This document shows, in pieces, positions 23,508 through 25,241 of a stretch of DNA of 25,241 nucleotides (position 1 is its first letter; every line of letters begins with the position of its first letter). The notes beneath the pieces were generated by a model. It was not told the DNA's origin. It saw nothing but the letters and a program-made list of their open reading frames with translations, and did not search any database. A program made the translations under genes and the position numbers. This DNA comes from a virus. The stretch covers positions 1-25,241 of IMG/VR virus record IMGVR_UViG_3300035204_001720. One strand, given 5' to 3'.

Positions 23508-23915
23508 ATGGCAAAGAAGAAACCAACGAAGAAAACCAGTAAGAAGGCTTCAGCTCAAAAAGCTAAAAAACCTCTGGAATCCCTTTCTCAAACCCACGGG
23601 AAAGAGGAAAAGTTTAAACCTACCACCCTCGACCAAGTTTGGGGGGAAAGCGGTAACACAAAGTACGGAACAACCGATGTTAATGAATACATCAGAAAAC
23701 TCGATGATTTGAATACCACTGACTTGCAAACTCACGCACACGTCATGGGGTTCGTGCCTCTGGATGATAGAGTGACATTAATAAAAAAGCTTGTTTCTGA
23801 GTTTAAAAAGCATTGTTCTTCATTTAAAAAGCCTACTTCCATTCCTGAAAATAGTCCATTAGCCTCAAACGACCTTCCGGCAAGCGTAAAGAAAACTTTA
23901 TCTGAAGGAAGATAA
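23508..23915 (+). CDS. Lysine-rich small protein with possible SAP/HeH-like fold
   Basis: This 135 aa protein starts with a very basic tail (MAKKKPTKKTSKKASAQKAK) that could bind nucleic acid. Residues ~56-104 hold VNEYIRKLDDLNTTDLQTHA and VPLDDRVTLIKKLVSEFKKH, a helix-loop-helix arrangement resembling SAP, LEM or HeH domains. The C-terminal 30 residues are Ser/Pro/Asn-rich and probably flexible. The gene is first in the unit after the capsid terminator. In many phages this position holds head completion or neck proteins, but nothing here is diagnostic. No Shine-Dalgarno sequence is visible. Confidence 0.7.
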   Translation: MAKKKPTKKTSKKASAQKAKKPLESLSQTHGKEEKFKPTTLDQVWGESGNTKYGTTDVNEYIRKLDDLNTTDLQTHAHVMGFVPLDDRVTLIKKLVSEFKKHCSSFKKPTSIPENSPLASNDLPASVKKTLSEGR

Positions 23916-23916
23916 T

Positions 23917-23929
23917 AAAAAAAAGTATA
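23917..23929 (+). promoter_or_regulatory. A8-GTATA variant of the A7-GTGTA motif
   Basis: AAAAAAAAGTATA lies directly after the stop codon at 23915 and resembles the motif at 15256 and 18459 with one change. A TATAAT follows at 23953-23958. Confidence 0.3.
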
Positions 23930-23952
23930 TTTTTTCCGCGCTGGTGTAAATA

Positions 23953-23958
23953 TATAAT
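23953..23958 (+). promoter_or_regulatory. TATAAT immediately before ATG at 23961
   Basis: An exact TATAAT ends 2 nt before the ATG at 23961. If it acts as a -10 box, transcription would begin inside the ORF, so it may instead be part of the coding region's AT-rich leader. There is no Shine-Dalgarno sequence. Confidence 0.25.
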
Positions 23959-23960
23959 GT

Positions 23961-24362
23961 ATGAGTGCGGAGATTGTAGATTTAAATATTACGCAAGGGT
24001 CATCTTTTCACGTAAGAATAACAGTTTCAGACGAAAATTCTAACGCCGTTAACTTGACAGGATATGAGGTAAGGGGCGCTGTAAAAAACAGGTACTCCGA
24101 CCCTGACACCGACATTTTAATTAACTTAGACCCCGTTGTATACGATGCGACAAATGGCCTCGTAGACGTTCTTTTAACCCCCACTCAAACCTCTACACTT
24201 CCAATTACGGAAGCTTTGTATGATTTAGAGAAATTCCCCATATCAGGAGTGGGAGAAATAGAAAAAATCATGAAAGGTAAATTCTCAATACACCCAGAAA
24301 TTACCAGCGGGGATGATGCTGCTTATGGAGGTGTAAACCCAACGACAACGCCATCCCCATAA
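23961..24362 (+). CDS. Ig-like/BppU-N-like tail or baseplate protein
   Basis: This 133 aa beta-rich protein shows the pattern ITQGSSFHVRITVSDENSNA followed by NLTGYEVRGAVK. It is seen in N-terminal domains of phage baseplate/tail accessory proteins and fibre-associated proteins ('xxGxTFxFxxxxxDxxGxPxDLTGYTxxxxxR'). The remaining strands end in KGKFSIHPEITSGDD, and a Thr/Pro tail (NPTTTPSP) closes the protein. It is followed 15 nt later by the collagen-like fibre gene, so a tail or fibre attachment role is plausible. The start at 23961 has no Shine-Dalgarno sequence. Confidence 0.65.
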   Translation: MSAEIVDLNITQGSSFHVRITVSDENSNAVNLTGYEVRGAVKNRYSDPDTDILINLDPVVYDATNGLVDVLLTPTQTSTLPITEALYDLEKFPISGVGEIEKIMKGKFSIHPEITSGDDAAYGGVNPTTTPSP

Positions 24363-24377
24363 TAAAAGAATATAAAA

Positions 24378-25241
24378 ATGGCGACCAACTACCAAGTTTG
24401 TATAACAAATTTAAATACTGGGGAAGTTATTCACTGCGCAGGCAGCAGTAGCTCTTCAAGTGGTAGTTCGTCATCCAGCTCTTCTTCGTCAAGCGTTGTA
24501 GGATCCGGTAATCAAGGGCACCAAGGGCATCAGGGAGAAGGTGGTGGGGGAAGCGGTAGCGGTAGCGGCCCCACAGAAGTAACTCTAGCTATTACTGAAA
24601 ACAGTAATGCTTTTTACGTCGACGGAACAAGAAACGCCAACATAGTTCTCTCTGTTAATACTAGGTATAAATTTGATTTATCTGATTTGAGTCTTTATGG
24701 CCATGTATTTCAATTATCCACAACGGTAGATGGAATATGGAATAATGGTGATACATATGATGGCGATTTTGATGACGAAATAGAAAAAGTAGGCACAGAA
24801 GGAACACCCGGGGCTTACCTGCTATGGGACATTCCTAATATAGTAAACAATATAATGTATTACTATTGCACTCAGCATTCTGGCATGGGTGGAAAACTTA
24901 GAATTGCTGGCGACCAAGGCCACCAAGGAATTGAAGGGAGCCAAGGTTATCAGGGAACGATACTTGTTGGTTACCAAGGGCAAGCTGGGGCTTTTTCCGC
25001 GCAGGGATATCAAGGATATCAGGGCTACCAAGGGGTCGAAGGAAATCAAGGCTATCAGGGAGAACAAGGAGACCAAGGAAGTCAAGGTTATCAAGCGACG
25101 ATTACTTTAGGATATCAAGGACAATTAGGAAGTCAAGGTTATCAAGGAGCCTCAGGAACAAATGGTTCTGACGGAAATCAAGGTTATCAAGGGATCGGAG
25201 GTATTGAAGGAAACCAAGGTTATCAAGGGGTTGGGGGAACA
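24378..25241 (+). CDS. Collagen-like fibre protein with cupredoxin-like domain (3' end outside window)
   Basis: The ORF is open to the right edge with 288 codons visible. The N terminus MATNYQVCITNLNTGEVIHC is followed by a long serine run and a Gly/Gln/His linker (GNQGHQGHQG). Residues ~65-176 resemble the plastocyanin/cupredoxin-like fold found in marine phage fibres: YKFDLSDLSLYGHVF (His109), and a C-terminal YYYCTQHSGMGG with Cys164, His167 and Met170 spaced like type 1 copper ligands. From ~178 to the edge, collagen-type G-x-y triplets are dominated by GYQ, GNQ and GxQ, nearly without proline. This looks like a virion fibre or tail fibre. The receptor-binding end lies beyond the window. 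Confidence 0.8.
   Translation, partial: MATNYQVCITNLNTGEVIHCAGSSSSSSGSSSSSSSSSSVVGSGNQGHQGHQGEGGGGSGSGSGPTEVTLAITENSNAFYVDGTRNANIVLSVNTRYKFDLSDLSLYGHVFQLSTTVDGIWNNGDTYDGDFDDEIEKVGTEGTPGAYLLWDIPNIVNNIMYYYCTQHSGMGGKLRIAGDQGHQGIEGSQGYQGTILVGYQGQAGAFSAQGYQGYQGYQGVEGNQGYQGEQGDQGSQGYQATITLGYQGQLGSQGYQGASGTNGSDGNQGYQGIGGIEGNQGYQGVGGT
24909..25241 (+). repeat. Collagen-like G-x-Q triplet repeat region
   Basis: The DNA repeats AGGNTATCAAGG-type units coding for GYQG, GNQG and GSQG triplets with short interruptions (TILVGYQGQAGAFSA; ATITLG). It continues past the window end. The interruptions may mark trimer hinges. Confidence 0.85.

Noticed and set aside
24822-25110. ORFs on both strands across the collagen-like repeats (for example 24889-25110 +)
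   Set aside because: Repetitive codons keep several frames open; the frame from 24378 encodes a coherent N terminus, cupredoxin-like domain and G-x-Q triplets.
24909-25241. Possible CRISPR-like array from repeated short DNA units
   Set aside because: The units are 9-12 nt, in frame, degenerate at third codon positions and encode collagen-like triplets; there is no repeat-spacer spacing.
1-25241. Search for integrase, transposase, att sites, tRNA genes and rRNA
   Set aside because: No protein with tyrosine/serine recombinase or DDE motifs, and no cloverleaf or rRNA-like segment, was noticed on reading either strand.

Overview
The window reads as part of the genome of a tailed double-stranded DNA phage (Caudoviricetes), AT-rich and almost entirely coded on the + strand. 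A packaging and head-morphogenesis series is present: large terminase, portal, prohead protease with nested scaffold, decoration-type proteins and a probable major capsid protein. I see no integrase, transposase, tRNA, rRNA or CRISPR. Sugar-nucleotide genes, glycosyltransferases and a lipoprotein point to a Gram-negative host. The overall style resembles environmental (aquatic) phage genomes, but the host and family cannot be fixed from sequence alone.

Region 1 (61-5127) is a tightly coupled sugar cassette. It holds RmlA, an RmlD-like reductase/epimerase, a glycosyltransferase, RmlB (dTDP-glucose 4,6-dehydratase), a 2OG/Fe(II)-oxygenase-like protein and a WbqC-like protein. Nearly all junctions are 1-11 nt overlaps, and the last gene overlaps phage phoH, so the cassette is built into the phage transcription unit. 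RmlC is not visible.

Region 2 (5117-9624) holds nucleic-acid and regulatory functions. It contains a PhoH-like ATPase, a small unknown, a possible lone minus-strand gene, a zinc-ribbon protein, a sigma-70-like factor with a cysteine-rich insert, an unknown helical protein, and a C2H2 zinc finger/ERCC4-type nuclease directly before the terminase.

Region 3 (9624-15257) carries large terminase, portal and a large modular surface protein. The latter has a decoration-like N-terminal domain, two Calx-beta-like domains and two C-terminal aromatic repeats.

Region 4 (15277-19781) is an unusual block between portal and protease. It encodes a tubulin/FtsZ-like GTPase with intact GTP-binding and T7-loop motifs, a soluble PAP2-type phosphatase, a glycosyltransferase-like protein, a lipoprotein with a C39-peptidase-like motif, and two unknowns. 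One of these unknowns shares its N-terminal motif with the phosphatase.

Region 5 (19791-25241) resumes head assembly: a stand-alone version of the N-terminal decoration domain, a protease-scaffold gene with a strong internal start, a second head protein and the capsid protein, closed by a clear rho-independent terminator. After it come a lysine-rich small protein, an Ig-like baseplate/tail-type protein, and a collagen-like fibre gene that runs off the right edge. That fibre carries a cupredoxin-like domain with candidate copper ligands.

The most interesting items are the tubulin-like GTPase embedded in the morphogenesis cluster, the Calx-beta capsid-surface protein, the cupredoxin-collagen fibre and the zinc-decorated transcription and nuclease proteins beside the terminase.
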